Part shown: in pieces, positions 17,472-29,032 of the stretch
Position numbering within the stretch: position 1 is the stretch's first letter
Layout: every line of letters starts with the position of its first letter
Assembly: GCF_003591005.1 (NCBI RefSeq)
Contig: NZ_QYYD01000018.1
Coordinates: forward strand, 62,001-126,000
Length of the DNA: 64,000 nucleotides
Direction: 5' to 3'
Origin: Rhodopseudomonas palustris
GTDB lineage: Bacteria > Pseudomonadota > Alphaproteobacteria > Rhizobiales > Xanthobacteraceae
The notes under the pieces: model-generated
What the model saw: the letters and a program-made list of their open reading frames with translations, nothing else
Told to the model about the DNA's origin: nothing
Database searches by the model: none
Translations under genes and position numbers: made by a program

Positions 17472-18029
17472 ATGCCCAACCCGTACCGCGTCGCTGTCGT
17501 CATCGGCAGCCTGCGCAAGCAGGCGTTCTCGCTCCGTGTCGGAGAAGCGCTGGCCAAGCTCGCGCCCGCCACGCTGAAGCTCGACATCGTCACGCTGCAC
17601 GATCTGTCGTTCTACAATCAGGATCTCGAAGCCAGCGCGCCCGCGGACTGGATTGCGTTTCGTGACAAGATCAAGAGTGCCGACGCGGTGCTGTTCGTCA
17701 CCCCGGAATACAACCGCTCGATCCCAGGTGTGCTGAAGAACGCCATCGACGTTGGCTCGCGGCCTTACGGCCAAAGTGCGTTCGACAAGAAGCCCGCCGG
17801 CGTGGTGTCGAATTCGCCGGGCGCGATCGGCGCATTCGGTGCCAATCATCACCTGCGGCAGTGCCTGACCTTCCTCAACATGCCGGTGCTGCAGCAGCCG
17901 GAGGCCTATGTCGGCGGCATCGGCGACGCCTTCAACGAGCAAGGCGAACTGGTGAAGGACTCGACGCGCGAGTTTCTGCAGAAGTACATCGACGCCTTTG
18001 CCGCGTGGGTGGCGCAGCAGTACAAGTAA
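17472..18029 (+). CDS. NADPH-dependent FMN reductase family protein
   Basis: This 185-residue flavodoxin-fold protein begins with the phosphate-binding loop VVIGSLRKQAFSLRV (residues 9-23). The family motif TPEYNRSIPGVLKNAIDVG is at about 77-95, and the flavin-contacting loop SNSPGAIGAFGANH follows at about 116-129. It is expected to be a soluble NAD(P)H:FMN or quinone/azo-type reductase. The length is normal for the chromate/quinone reductase branch. GATCAACC precedes the ATG, which gives only a weak ribosome site. It stands alone before a cluster of hairpins. Confidence 0.88.
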   Translation: MPNPYRVAVVIGSLRKQAFSLRVGEALAKLAPATLKLDIVTLHDLSFYNQDLEASAPADWIAFRDKIKSADAVLFVTPEYNRSIPGVLKNAIDVGSRPYGQSAFDKKPAGVVSNSPGAIGAFGANHHLRQCLTFLNMPVLQQPEAYVGGIGDAFNEQGELVKDSTREFLQKYIDAFAAWVAQQYK

Positions 18030-18035
18030 GCCAGC

Positions 18036-18097
18036 CGGGCGGAGCGGGCTCCGCAAAGCAACTCCGCCCGTCCTTCTGCGGCATATCCGATATGCCG
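18036..18097 (+). terminator. Two successive hairpins after the FMN reductase gene
   Basis: CGGGCGGAG (18036-18044) pairs with CTCCGCCCG (18062-18070). CGGCATAT (18079-18086) pairs with ATATGCCG (18090-18097) around a CCG loop. The first hairpin is followed by TCCTTCTG, a poor U-tract, so termination is possible but not certain. They lie between the FMN reductase stop and the DivIC-like gene. Confidence 0.4.
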
Positions 18098-18147
18098 GGC
18101 GGTGCGGCGTTAGCGCCGCGTTAACCGCGTCGCGGCATGGTCACGCC

Positions 18148-18465
18148 ATGGTCACCCGCAGTCGTCTCAAATCCATTCTCGCTGGTATCGCGCTCTACGC
18201 GATCGCCTCTGCTGCGATCGCGTATTTCGGCATGAACGCCTATACGGGCCGCTACGGCCTGACTGCGCAACAAGAGCTGGATCAGGAGATTATCGCGCTG
18301 ACCTCCGAGTTGGTGCGATTGAAGGCTGAGCATGCCGAAGGCGAGAAGCGCGTGGCGCTGCTGCGTTCCGAGCGACTCGATCCCGATATGCTCGACGAGC
18401 GCGTGCGTTATCAGCTCGACTTTGCGCATCCCGCTGATCTGGTCCGGATGAATCCCGCCCGCTGA
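18148..18465 (+). CDS. Septum formation initiator family protein (FtsB/DivIC-like)
   Basis: This 105-residue bitopic membrane protein has one transmembrane helix (about residues 9-30, AGIALYAIASAAIAYFGMNAY region). A heptad-rich coiled coil follows at about 38-72, then a short C-terminal segment LDEERVRYQLDFA-like in the order LDERVRYQLDFAHP. This layout is that of FtsB/DivIC, which joins the FtsQLB divisome complex. The ATG at 18148 is used; an ATG at 18137 is out of frame. Position just before pdhA is common in alphaproteobacteria, though the gene is not functionally tied to PDH. Confidence 0.82.
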   Translation: MVTRSRLKSILAGIALYAIASAAIAYFGMNAYTGRYGLTAQQELDQEIIALTSELVRLKAEHAEGEKRVALLRSERLDPDMLDERVRYQLDFAHPADLVRMNPAR

Positions 18466-18507
18466 TCGCACGCTAGTCGCATATTCCAAAAACGGAGATA
18501 AACGATC

Positions 18508-18520
18508 GCGAAAATTTCGC
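18508..18520. promoter_or_regulatory. Palindrome upstream of pdhA (possible operator)
   Basis: GCGAAA-A-TTTCGC is a perfect 6-1-6 inverted repeat about 105 bases before the pdhA start. Two copies of TGCGGCAC follow within the next 45 bases. A repressor or activator of the PDH operon could bind here, but no specific regulator is recognisable. Confidence 0.3.
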
Positions 18521-18626
18521 TTCGTTGCACTGCGGCACAACGTTTTGCGTGCTGCGGCACGCGGCTCCTTTTACAGCGCAATAAGTTACGGTAGAGAGGC
18601 TGATCTAATCTCTCATCGGAAACGCC

Positions 18627-19661
18627 ATGGCCGTAGCAAAGAAGAGCGCCGCGAAAGAGACGGGGCAGGACACGTCGTCCGCGCCGAGCAAACCGCGGGT
18701 CCCGGACTTCTCCAAGGAACAGGAGCTGCACGCCTTCCGCGACATGCTGCTGATCCGCCGCTTCGAAGAGAAGGCCGGCCAGCTCTACGGCATGGGTGCG
18801 ATCGGCGGCTTCTGTCACCTCTATATCGGCCAGGAAGCCGTCGTCGTCGGCATGCAGATGACGCTGCGCGAAGGCGATCAGGTGATCACCGGCTATCGTG
18901 ATCACGGCCACATGCTCGCCTGCGAGATGGACCCCAAGGGCGTGATGGCGGAGCTGACCGGACGCCGCGGCGGCTACTCCAAGGGCAAGGGCGGCTCCAT
19001 GCACATGTTCAGCCTGGAGAAGCACTTCTACGGCGGCCACGGCATCGTCGGCGCGCAGGTCTCGCTCGGCACCGGCATCGCGTTCGCCAACCGCTACCGT
19101 GACAACGGCAATGTGTGCCTCGCCTATTTCGGCGACGGCGCGTCCAATCAGGGCCAGGTCTACGAGAGCTTCAACATGGCGGAGCTGTGGAAGCTCCCCG
19201 TGGTCTACGTCATCGAGAACAACCGCTACGCGATGGGCACGTCGGTGACGCGCTCGTCGGCGCAGACCGACTTTTCCAAGCGCGGCGTGTCGTTCAACAT
19301 TCCGGGCGAGCAGGTCGACGGCATGGACGTCCGCGCCGTCAAGGCGGCGGGCGAAAAGGCGGTCGCGCATTGCCGCGCCGGTAACGGTCCCTACATCCTA
19401 GAGATGCAGACCTATCGCTATCGCGGCCACTCGATGTCCGATCCGGCGAAGTACCGGACCCGTGAGGAGGTCGACAAGATCCGCAACGATCAGGATCCGA
19501 TCGAGCAGGTGCGGCAGCGCCTGCTGCAGCATGGCATGACCGAAGACGACCTCAAGAAGATCGACGCCGAGGTTCGCAAGATCGTCAACGAGTCGGCCGA
19601 TTTCGCGCAGAACGATCCGGAACCGGATCCGTCCGAACTTTACACCGATGTGTATCGCTGA
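18627..19661 (+). CDS. pdhA: Pyruvate dehydrogenase E1 component, alpha subunit
   Basis: This 344-residue subunit forms, with PdhB, the thiamine-diphosphate-dependent E1 that decarboxylates pyruvate and acetylates the E2 lipoyl group. The ThDP motif starts at residue 169 (GDGASNQG) and ends with VIENN about 30 residues later. [13 protein letters not shown] near 266-278 corresponds to the phosphorylation-loop region of mitochondrial E1 alpha. An N-terminal Lys/Ala-rich stretch of about 25 residues precedes the conserved fold. GGAAACGCC before the ATG gives a weak ribosome site. It is the first gene of a run of five in the same direction. Confidence 0.97.
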   Translation: MAVAKKSAAKETGQDTSSAPSKPRVPDFSKEQELHAFRDMLLIRRFEEKAGQLYGMGAIGGFCHLYIGQEAVVVGMQMTLREGDQVITGYRDHGHMLACEMDPKGVMAELTGRRGGYSKGKGGSMHMFSLEKHFYGGHGIVGAQVSLGTGIAFANRYRDNGNVCLAYFGDGASNQGQVYESFNMAELWKLPVVYVIENNRYAMGTSVTRSSAQTDFSKRGVSFNIPGEQVDGMDVRAVKAAGEKAVAHCRAGNGPYILEMQTYRYRGHSMSDPAKYRTREEVDKIRNDQDPIEQVRQRLLQHGMTEDDLKKIDAEVRKIVNESADFAQNDPEPDPSELYTDVYR

Positions 19662-19744
19662 CCTTTGCACCGGCGCCTGCGCGCCGGTCCCGCTTTCCTG
19701 CCGCCTTGCGGCGATCCCGCGCAAGATCTGACTGCGGAGCCCCG

Positions 19745-21127
19745 ATGCCTACTCAAATTCTAATGCCCGCGCTGTCGCCGACCATGGAAAAGGGCAACCT
19801 TTCGAAATGGCTCAAGAAGGAAGGCGACCAGGTCAAAAGCGGCGACGTCATCGCCGAGATCGAGACCGACAAGGCGACGATGGAAGTCGAAGCCGCCGAT
19901 GAAGGCACGCTCGGCAAGATTCTAATCCCCGAGGGCACCAACGACGTCGCGGTGAATACCCCGATCGCCACCATTCTGGGCGACGGCGAAAGTGCCGCGG
20001 ATGCCGACAAGGCCGCGCAATCCGCGCCGCCAGCCGCCGAGCCGGAAGCCGCGCAGGCGAAGTCCGCCGCGGCTCCTGCGCAGCATGCGCCGGAAGCGCC
20101 GAGGGTATCGGCAGCTGCCGATCCGGATATCCCGGCGGGCACCGAAATGGTGACGCAAACCATCCGTGAAGCGCTGCGCGACGCGATGGCCGAAGAGATG
20201 CGCCGCGATGCCGACGTGTTCGTGATGGGCGAAGAGGTCGCCGAGTATCAGGGCGCCTACAAGGTCACGCAGGGCCTGCTGCAGGAATTCGGCGCCCGCC
20301 GCGTGATCGATACGCCGATCACCGAGCACGGCTTTGCCGGCGTCGGCGTCGGTGCCGCGATGACCGGGCTGAAGCCGATCGTCGAATTCATGACCTTCAA
20401 TTTCGCCATGCAGGCGATCGACCAGATCATCAACTCCGCGGCGAAGACGCTGTACATGTCGGGCGGCCAGCTCGGCTGCTCGATCGTGTTCCGCGGCCCC
20501 AACGGCGCGGCCTCCCGCGTCGCCGCGCAGCACAGCCAGGACTACTCGGCCTGGTACTCGCAGATCCCCGGCCTCAAGGTGATCGCGCCCTCGACCGCGG
20601 CCGACTACAAAGGTCTGCTCAAGGCTGCCATCCGCGATCCCAACCCGGTGATCTTCCTCGAGCATGAGATGATGTACGGGCAGTCCGGCGAAGTGCCGAA
20701 GCTCGACGACTTCGTGCTCCCGATCGGTAAGGCCAAGGTTGCTCGCGAAGGCAAGCACGTCACGCTGATCTCGTGGTCGCACGGCATGACCTACACGCTG
20801 AAGGCGGCCGAGGAACTGGCGGGCGAGGGCATCGAGGCCGAAGTGATCGATCTGCGCACGCTGCGTCCGCTCGATACCGACACCATTATCGCATCGGTGA
20901 AGAAGACCGGTCGCGCCGTGACGATCGAGGAAGGCTGGCAGCAGAACGGCGTCGGCGCCGAACTCGTCGCCCGCATCATGGAGCACGCCTTCGACTATCT
21001 CGACGCGCCGGTGACGCGCGTCTCCGGCAAGGACGTGCCGATGCCCTATGCCGCCAATCTCGAAAAGCTGGCGCTGCCGAGTGTCGCCGAAGTCGTCGAG
21101 GCGGCGAAGGCCGTCTGTTATCGGTAG
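19745..21127 (+). CDS. pdhB: Pyruvate dehydrogenase E1 component, beta subunit with N-terminal lipoyl domain
   Basis: This 460-residue protein fuses a biotinyl-lipoyl domain to E1 beta. Residues 1-78 are a lipoyl domain with the lipoylated Lys43 in [12 protein letters not shown] Pro/Ala/Glu linker runs to about 130. The transketolase-like E1 beta domain starts near [17 protein letters not shown] and contains [20 protein letters not shown] and the C-terminal half [11 protein letters not shown]. The lipoyl-E1beta fusion is characteristic of alphaproteobacteria. The start is placed at 19745 because the lipoyl domain begins there ([17 protein letters not shown]). The gene follows pdhA by 83 bases. 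Confidence 0.97.
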   Translation: MPTQILMPALSPTMEKGNLSKWLKKEGDQVKSGDVIAEIETDKATMEVEAADEGTLGKILIPEGTNDVAVNTPIATILGDGESAADADKAAQSAPPAAEPEAAQAKSAAAPAQHAPEAPRVSAAADPDIPAGTEMVTQTIREALRDAMAEEMRRDADVFVMGEEVAEYQGAYKVTQGLLQEFGARRVIDTPITEHGFAGVGVGAAMTGLKPIVEFMTFNFAMQAIDQIINSAAKTLYMSGGQLGCSIVFRGPNGAASRVAAQHSQDYSAWYSQIPGLKVIAPSTAADYKGLLKAAIRDPNPVIFLEHEMMYGQSGEVPKLDDFVLPIGKAKVAREGKHVTLISWSHGMTYTLKAAEELAGEGIEAEVIDLRTLRPLDTDTIIASVKKTGRAVTIEEGWQQNGVGAELVARIMEHAFDYLDAPVTRVSGKDVPMPYAANLEKLALPSVAEVVEAAKAVCYR

Positions 21128-21132
21128 CCGCC

Positions 21133-21429
21133 ATGGCCGGCCCCAAGCAACAGCCGCTGCCGCCCGACGTCGAGGGACGCGAGGACGCCACCGAGGTGCT
21201 GCGCGCCTTCGTGCTCGACGGCGGACTGTCGATCGCCTTCATGCGCGCCTTCGAGGAGCCCGAGATGTGGGGGCTGCTGCTGGTCGATATCGCCCGCCAC
21301 GCCGCGCGCGCCTACTCGCGCGAGAGCAACTACACCGAGGACGAAGCGCTGGAGCGCATCGTCGAGATGTTCGAGTCCGAGATCGCGCGCCCGTCCGATT
21401 TGGGCAGCACGACCGAACGGCCCCAATAA
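21133..21429 (+). CDS. DUF5076 domain-containing protein between pdhB and pdhC
   Basis: This 98-residue soluble protein has no motif I can tie to a reaction. It contains EDATEVLRAFVLDGGLSIAF and WGLLLVDIARHAARAY, and resembles the DUF5076 family seen in related bacteria. Its ATG lies five bases after the pdhB stop, and its stop is nine bases before pdhC, so it is tightly embedded in the PDH operon. That placement suggests a role in PDH assembly, regulation or lipoylation, which is inference. Acidic residues dominate the C-terminus. There is no signal peptide and no membrane segment. Confidence 0.75.
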   Translation: MAGPKQQPLPPDVEGREDATEVLRAFVLDGGLSIAFMRAFEEPEMWGLLLVDIARHAARAYSRESNYTEDEALERIVEMFESEIARPSDLGSTTERPQ

Positions 21430-21438
21430 GGTTTCGCC

Positions 21439-22884
21439 ATGCCGATCAACATTCTGATGCCCGCTTTGTCGCCGACCATGGAGAAGGGCAACCTTGCGAA
21501 GTGGCTGAAGAAGGAGGGCGACAAGGTCAAGAGCGGCGACGTGATCGCCGAGATCGAGACCGACAAGGCGACGATGGAAGTCGAAGCGGTCGATGAAGGC
21601 ACGATCGCCAAGATCCTGGTGCCTGAAGGCACGCAGGACGTGCCGGTCAACGATGTGATCGCGGTGCTGGCCGGCGACGGCGAGGACGTTAAGGCGGCCG
21701 GCGCGGGCGCCGCGCAGGCCAAGCCTGAAGCAGCCAAGCCTGAAGCAGCCAAGCCTGATGCGGCCAAGGCTGATGCGGCCAAGGCTGAGGCCAAGGCCGA
21801 GCCAACGAAGCCCGAGGCGCCGAAGACGGATACAGCGAAGCCCGAGGCGCCGACCAAAGCTGAATCGTCGGCGCCAGCGCCGCGTCCCTCCGAACGTTCG
21901 AATTCGGCTCCGCCAGCCGCTGCTGAACCCGCGACGCAAAACGGCGCCCGCGTGTTCTCGTCGCCGCTGGCGCGGCGGCTCGCCAAGGACGCCGGCATCG
22001 AGCTGTCGCGGATCAACGGCACCGGCCCGCATGGCCGCGTCATCGCCCGTGACGTCGAGCAGGCCAAGGCCGGCGGCGGCCTGAAGGCGCCCGCGGCTGC
22101 TGCCACGCCGTCATCCGGCGCTGCGCCGGCGATCGCGCCGTCGATGTCGGATCAGCAGATCCGCGCCTTCTTCAAGGACGGCAGCTACGAGGAAGTGCCC
22201 CACGACAGCATGCGCAAGATTATCGCGCAGCGCCTTGTCCAGGCCAAGCAGACCATCCCGCATTTCTACCTGACGATGGACTGCAACCTCGACGCCCTGA
22301 TGCTGGCGCGCGAGCAGATCAACGCCCAGGCGCCGAAGGATAAGGACGGCAAGCCGGCCTACAAGCTGTCGGTCAACGACTTCGTCATCAAGGCGCTGGC
22401 GATGGCGCTGCAGCGCGTGCCGGATGCCAACGTCACCTGGACCGAGGGCGCGATGCTGAAGCACCAGGGCTCCGACGTCGGCGTCGCCGTGTCGATCCCC
22501 GGCGGCCTGATCACGCCGGTGGTGCGCGACGCGCATCTCAAATCGGTGTCGACGATCTCGCGCGAGATGAAGGATTTCGCGGCGCGGGCCCGTAACCGCC
22601 GGCTCAAGCCGGAAGAATATCAGGGCGGCTCGACCGCGGTGTCCAATCTCGGCATGTACGGCATCAAGGACTTTGCCGCGGTGATCAATCCTCCGCACGC
22701 CACCATCCTGGCGGTCGGCGCCGGCGAGCAGCGCCCGATTGTTAAGGCCGGCAAGATCGAGGTCGCCACGATCATGAGCGTGACGCTGTCGACCGACCAC
22801 CGCGCCGTCGACGGCGCGCTCGGCGCCGAACTGCTCGGCGCCTTCAAGGCGCTGATCGAAAATCCCGTGATGATGATCGTCTAA
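21439..22884 (+). CDS. pdhC: Pyruvate dehydrogenase E2, dihydrolipoamide acetyltransferase
   Basis: This 481-residue core subunit transfers the acetyl group to CoA. An N-terminal lipoyl domain (Lys43 in [11 protein letters not shown]) is nearly identical to that of PdhB. A long Ala/Lys/Pro/Glu linker (about 80-175) has tandem [18 protein letters not shown] repeats. A peripheral-subunit-binding domain (about 177-213, [18 protein letters not shown]) follows. The catalytic domain ends with [14 protein letters not shown], where His454 and Asp458 are the catalytic pair. The lipoyl segments of pdhB and pdhC are very similar at DNA level too, which suggests duplication or gene conversion. The gene is 15 bases upstream of lpdA. 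Confidence 0.97.
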   Translation: MPINILMPALSPTMEKGNLAKWLKKEGDKVKSGDVIAEIETDKATMEVEAVDEGTIAKILVPEGTQDVPVNDVIAVLAGDGEDVKAAGAGAAQAKPEAAKPEAAKPDAAKADAAKAEAKAEPTKPEAPKTDTAKPEAPTKAESSAPAPRPSERSNSAPPAAAEPATQNGARVFSSPLARRLAKDAGIELSRINGTGPHGRVIARDVEQAKAGGGLKAPAAAATPSSGAAPAIAPSMSDQQIRAFFKDGSYEEVPHDSMRKIIAQRLVQAKQTIPHFYLTMDCNLDALMLAREQINAQAPKDKDGKPAYKLSVNDFVIKALAMALQRVPDANVTWTEGAMLKHQGSDVGVAVSIPGGLITPVVRDAHLKSVSTISREMKDFAARARNRRLKPEEYQGGSTAVSNLGMYGIKDFAAVINPPHATILAVGAGEQRPIVKAGKIEVATIMSVTLSTDHRAVDGALGAELLGAFKALIENPVMMIV

Positions 22885-22899
22885 GTTCCCAAGGCTGCC

Positions 22900-24321
<1,422 letters not shown>

Positions 24322-24742
24322 TTCATCCTAATCAGGCGGTTAGCCAACCGATAGTGGTGGCTATCGAGCAACGTTTGTTGCGATTTCGCAACAGTTCCGG
24401 ATCATTTAACCGTCTTTGACGGTCGCTGTTGCGCGCGCCGCTTTTTAGCCACACCGGTCAATGAGACCATCGTCCCAAGGCAGGCTCAACTCTGAATGGG
24501 CCGGTCGATGAAGTTCTCCACGGTTGGGGCTCTGGCCAGAACGGCCGGGATGCGAGTTAGTGATGGGCGCGAATCCGGACAGCAAGTCGAAGCTTCTCAG
24601 CCGGCCACACGCCGTGCGGGCTGGTGCTTCGCTCGGCTCCGACCTGCCGCATACATCCACTCGCCATTCGGCCGATGCTGCGCTGCATCGTGCGACAGAC
24701 GGCGCGGGGACTACCAACTCCGGCGCCCGCAGTGTCGGCCCA

Positions 24743-25090
24743 GTCTTCAAAAAGACACCATATATCGCGGATTTGCAGCCGCCCGGCCGTGATGTCGCCA
24801 AAGACATAGATGATGCTGGCATCATACCGCTCCTGATGAAGACCCAGCTCGATCGTGACTTCCTGCACGGCGACCGCCTGACCCTTTTTGGCCGGACGAT
24901 CTTCGAAGATCAGAAGTCTACGACGTGGACTCCGCATCATGAGGTGGTGCGGCGGACGCGGCAGCCGGTCCGAGAGATTGGCAGCGTCGGGCTACAGGGA
25001 AATCTCGTACCAGAAGGTGCGAACGTGAAGGTCGCGGGAATGTCGTACCTGCAGTTTTCAGAGCCCGTTCGTTGCTTCGGCGGCGAACGA
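24743..25090 (+). pseudogene. Remnant of an IlvD/Edd-family dehydratase
   Basis: The roughly 1-kb gap after lpdA has no normal gene, but one forward frame carries an ordered series of IlvD-like segments. They are TPYIADLQPPGR, IPLLMKTQLD, FLHGDRLTLFGRTI, GLQGNLVPEGANVKVAGM and FSEPVRCF. These correspond to the middle of dihydroxy-acid/sugar-acid dehydratases (typically TPYIADLKPSGR, HGDCLTVTGRTIAEN, GLKGNLAPEGAIVKVAGM). The conserved Cys of HGDC is Arg here, and IAENL has become IFEDQ. The N-terminal iron-sulfur half and the C-terminal third are gone, and there is no start signal. It reads as a decayed fragment of a former ilvD paralog. I see nothing convincing in 24322-24742 or 25091-25336. 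Confidence 0.7.
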
Positions 25091-25336
25091 CCGGCTCGGG
25101 CCATGGCGATGTCGCCGGGGGCTATGCTGCACGGCGGCCACACTCCGGCGGCCCTGCCCGAGGCGGTCTCCTCTGACATTAATTTGACCGGCAATGATCT
25201 TCTGACGCGCACGTCCAAACGGACGGCTGATGCGACAGATCATCGTCGGAAGCGCTTTGGAATGATGCCCAGCTGGTCCGGTCCGCACTCCGCGGCGCCG
25301 CGGTCCGTCCGGGCGGGGCGGCCGAGAAGCATTGCT

Positions 25337-26155
25337 ATGCGGATGTTCGAGCGTACAGTTGTTGTTGCGTGGGTATTGGGCGCGAGCGCCCTGACGCCGG
25401 CGCTTGCCTTCGAGGGTACTCCGGTAAGCCCCGAGAACACCACCATCCCTGTGGCGTCGTCGCAGCCCGGGACCGCGCCGGTGCTGAAGAAGGCGATCCC
25501 CGCCGAAACCGCCACGACCTCGCTGACCGCGTTGCAATATGCCGCCGAGGGCGGTCACCCGATTGCCCAATGGCGACTCGGCCGGATGTACGCCGACGGC
25601 AACGGCGTCGTGCAGGACGATCTGCGGGCGTTCGACTATTTCAGCAAGATCGCCAACGCCCACGCCGAGGACAGCCCGTCCGCGCCGCAGGCGGCGGTCA
25701 TTGCCAACGCCTTTGTGGCGCTCGGCCGCTATTATCTCGACGGAATTCCGAATTCGAAGGTGAAGCGCGATCCGGAGCGGGCGCGCGAGATGTTCTCCTA
25801 CGCCGCCTCGTATTTCGGCAACGCGGACGCGCAGTACGATCTGGCCCGGCTGTACATTGAAGGCATCGGCATGCCGCGCGATTTCCGCTACGGCGCGCGC
25901 TGGCTCGGATTGGCGGCGCAGAAGGGTCAGCATCAGGCCCAGGCGATGCTTGGCCAGTTGCTGTTCAACGGCGAGAAGTTGCCCAAGCAGGCTGCCCGCG
26001 GCCTGATGTGGCTGACGCTGGCTCGCGACAGCGCCGCGCCGGAGGAGACCTGGATCAAGGAGAGCTATAACCGGGCCTTCGCCAAGGCGTCCGACGACGA
26101 CCGCGCGATGGCGTTGCAGATGCTCGAGCACTGGGTGCAAGGCCGGCGGGACTGA
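25337..26155 (+). CDS. Secreted Sel1-like (tetratricopeptide-type) repeat protein
   Basis: This 272-residue protein has a signal peptide (about residues 1-24, ending ALA) and then Sel1-type helical repeats. Three or four units are visible: AAEGGHPIAQWRLGRMYADG, ALGRYYLDGIPNS, GNADAQYDLARLYIEGIGMP and KGQHQAQAMLGQLLFNGE. Such proteins are periplasmic scaffolds in polysaccharide, flagellar or division pathways; the partner is not evident. The in-frame ATG codons at 25337 and 25343 are both possible starts. The frame stays open upstream through the IlvD remnant, but the signal peptide marks the true start. It is convergent with the ABC transporter operon. Confidence 0.8.
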   Translation: MRMFERTVVVAWVLGASALTPALAFEGTPVSPENTTIPVASSQPGTAPVLKKAIPAETATTSLTALQYAAEGGHPIAQWRLGRMYADGNGVVQDDLRAFDYFSKIANAHAEDSPSAPQAAVIANAFVALGRYYLDGIPNSKVKRDPERAREMFSYAASYFGNADAQYDLARLYIEGIGMPRDFRYGARWLGLAAQKGQHQAQAMLGQLLFNGEKLPKQAARGLMWLTLARDSAAPEETWIKESYNRAFAKASDDDRAMALQMLEHWVQGRRD

Positions 26156-26291
26156 CGCCGGCTCCGGCACGGAGCTGACCCGTGTCCTGTGTGCGGAGCG
26201 CCGGAGAGATAGCGGGGCAGGGCCCGGTCACTGAAAAGACGCGAGCATCTACAGCGCTTGTGTTTGCGGGCCGGCGTGCAGTCGGCCCGGG

Positions 26292-27040
26292 TCAGATCGC
26301 CAGATACTTCAGCCGTAATTCCTCGCTTTCGAGGACGTGTCGCGCCGATCCGTCGAACGCCACCTCGCCGGTGTCGAGGATCACCGCGCGGTCGGACAGT
26401 TCGAGCGCCGCCACGGCATTCTGCTCTACGATGATCGTGGTGATGCCGGCTGAGCGGACTTCCCGCAGGGCTTTGGCGATGTCGTGGCGGACCACCGGGG
26501 CGAGGCCCTCATAGGGCTCGTCGAGCAGCAGCAGCTTGAGGTCACGGGCCAGCGCGCGGGCGATCGCCAGCATCTGCTGTTCGCCGCCGGACATCGTCAC
26601 GCCTTCCTGCTTGCGGCGCTCCGCGAGCCGCGGGAACAGCTCGTAGATTCGCTCGAACGGCCATCCGGCGCTGCCGGATATCACAGCGAGTTGCAGGTTC
26701 TGCTCCACCGTCATGCCTGGGATGATGCGGCGATCTTCCTGCACCAGCTGGATGCCGGCCTGCGCCGCAACGTAGTTCGGCTTGCCGTGCAGCCTGACGC
26801 CGTCGAGGATCACTTCGCCGGACACCAATTCGGGGGTTGACGCTCGCGCGATCGAGCGCAGCGTGGAAGTCTTGCCGGCGCCGTTGCGGCCGAGCAGGGC
26901 CAGGATCTCGCCTTTGTTCAGCGTGAACGAGACGTTCTGCACGATGTAGCTGTCGCCGTAATAGGCGTTGAGGTTGTGACAGCTGAAATATGGCGCCTCG
27001 CCCGAATGGGTGGCGTGCGGCCGTTCGGCAGTCCTCGTCG

Positions 27041-27044
<4 letters not shown>
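26292..27044 (-). CDS. livF: Branched-chain amino acid-type ABC transporter, ATP-binding protein (LivF)
   Basis: This 250-residue ATPase has Walker A LLGRNGAGKTST (about residues 52-63), the ABC signature MSGGEQQML (about 151-159) and Walker B LKLLLLDEPYEGLAP (about 170-184). The N-terminal segment FSCHNLNAYYGDSYIV is typical of LivF. It energises import together with LivG. Its ATG overlaps the livG stop by four bases. An N-terminal extension of about 18 residues precedes the fold. It is the last gene of the five-gene transporter cluster read leftward. Confidence 0.93.
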
Positions 27045-27807
<763 letters not shown>

Positions 27808-27811
<4 letters not shown>

Positions 27812-29028
27812 GACACGGCCCTCGCTTTCTGTTCGGCGGCGTTGTGCTCGATCTCGGCGCTGCGATCGTGCGTCGGCATCTCTTCGATCACGGTCTCGCC
27901 GAGGCCGTCGCGCTGCGGCGAGTCGCCGAGCGATTTGACCTTCGGCGTGTGCTTGAGGCCGATCAGCCTGTTGACGCCTTCCATGACGCCGCCGGGCAGG
28001 AAGATCACGACAGCCATGAACAGCAGGCCGAGCGTGAGCTGCCAGCCTTCGCCGACGAACAGGCTGGTCACGTTCACCACGCTGTCGCGCACGCCGTCGG
28101 GCAGGAACGAGAACATCTTCGTGAGCTGCTGATTGTTATAGGCGGAGAAGATGTTCTCGAAATACTTGATGATCCCCGTGCCGACGACCGGCCCGAGCAG
28201 CGTTCCGGCGCCGCCCAGGATGGTCATCAGCACGACCTCGCCCGACGCGGTCCACTGCATGCGTTCGGCGCCCGCGAGCGGGTCGGTGGCGGCGAGCAGG
28301 GAGCCGGCCAGACCGGCGAACATGCCGGAGATCACGAAGGCGGACAGCAGATAGGGTCGGGTGCTGTAGCCGGTGTAGCCCATCCGGTTCTGGTTCGATT
28401 TGATGGCACGCAGCGTCATGCCGAACGGCGAGCGGAAGATCGCGATCGACAGCCCGAACGCCGCCACCAACACCGCGCCGCAGATGTAGAATCCGGTCCA
28501 GCCGGTAATCGGCAGGCCGAACAGTGACGGCATCGGCGAGGAGTAGCCGATCGCCGCGTCGAGCACGCGCGGGTCGTCGCGCAGCACGCGCAGGCCGGTC
28601 TCGCCATTGGTGATCGGCGTCAGCACCGAGTATGCCATGTTGTAGCACATCTGCGCGAACGCGAGCGTCAGGATCGAGAAGTAGATCCCGGAGCGGCGCA
28701 GCGAGACGAAGCCGATCGCCAGCGCGAGCAGGCCGGCGAGCAGCACCGACAGCGCCACCGCCGGCAGCAACTCCATCGACACCAGCTTGAACGACCACAC
28801 TGCTGCGTAGGAGCCGACGCCGAGGAATGCGGCGTGGCCGAACGACAGATAGCCGGTGAGGCCGAACAGGATGTTGAAGCCGATCGCGAAGATGCCGTAG
28901 ATCGCGAACTTCTGCAGCAAGTCCGGGTATCCCGCCCCGATCGGGGTGAAGATGATCGGCCCCAGGGCGACCATCACGGCGAAACCGATCAGCAGCGCGA
29001 TATCGGCGAATTTGGAGGTGTGCTTCAT
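27808..29028 (-). CDS. livM: Branched-chain amino acid-type ABC transporter, permease (LivM)
   Basis: This 406-residue inner-membrane permease has the LivM core: [20 protein letters not shown] and [16 protein letters not shown] near residues 37-76, then the coupling region [19 protein letters not shown]. The last 60-70 residues extend beyond the usual permease end, are hydrophilic ([20 protein letters not shown]) and reach into the cytoplasm. The stop overlaps the start of livG. It lies four bases after livH. Together they form the channel of the importer. Confidence 0.92.
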
Positions 29029-29032
29029 CTGA

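Noticed and set aside
21720..21870. Tandem DNA repeat that might be a mobile or CRISPR-like array
   Set aside because: It is the Ala/Lys/Pro/Glu linker of PdhC with degenerate short codon repeats; no spacers.
24557..24940. 127-codon minus-strand frame in the gap after lpdA
   Set aside because: It lies antisense to the IlvD remnant, has no ribosome site and matches nothing I recognise.
24524..25336. Open frame joining the IlvD-like remnant to the Sel1 protein as one 543-residue protein
   Set aside because: The Sel1 protein has its own start and signal peptide, and the upstream part is a degraded fragment of an unrelated family; the shared frame is probably coincidental.
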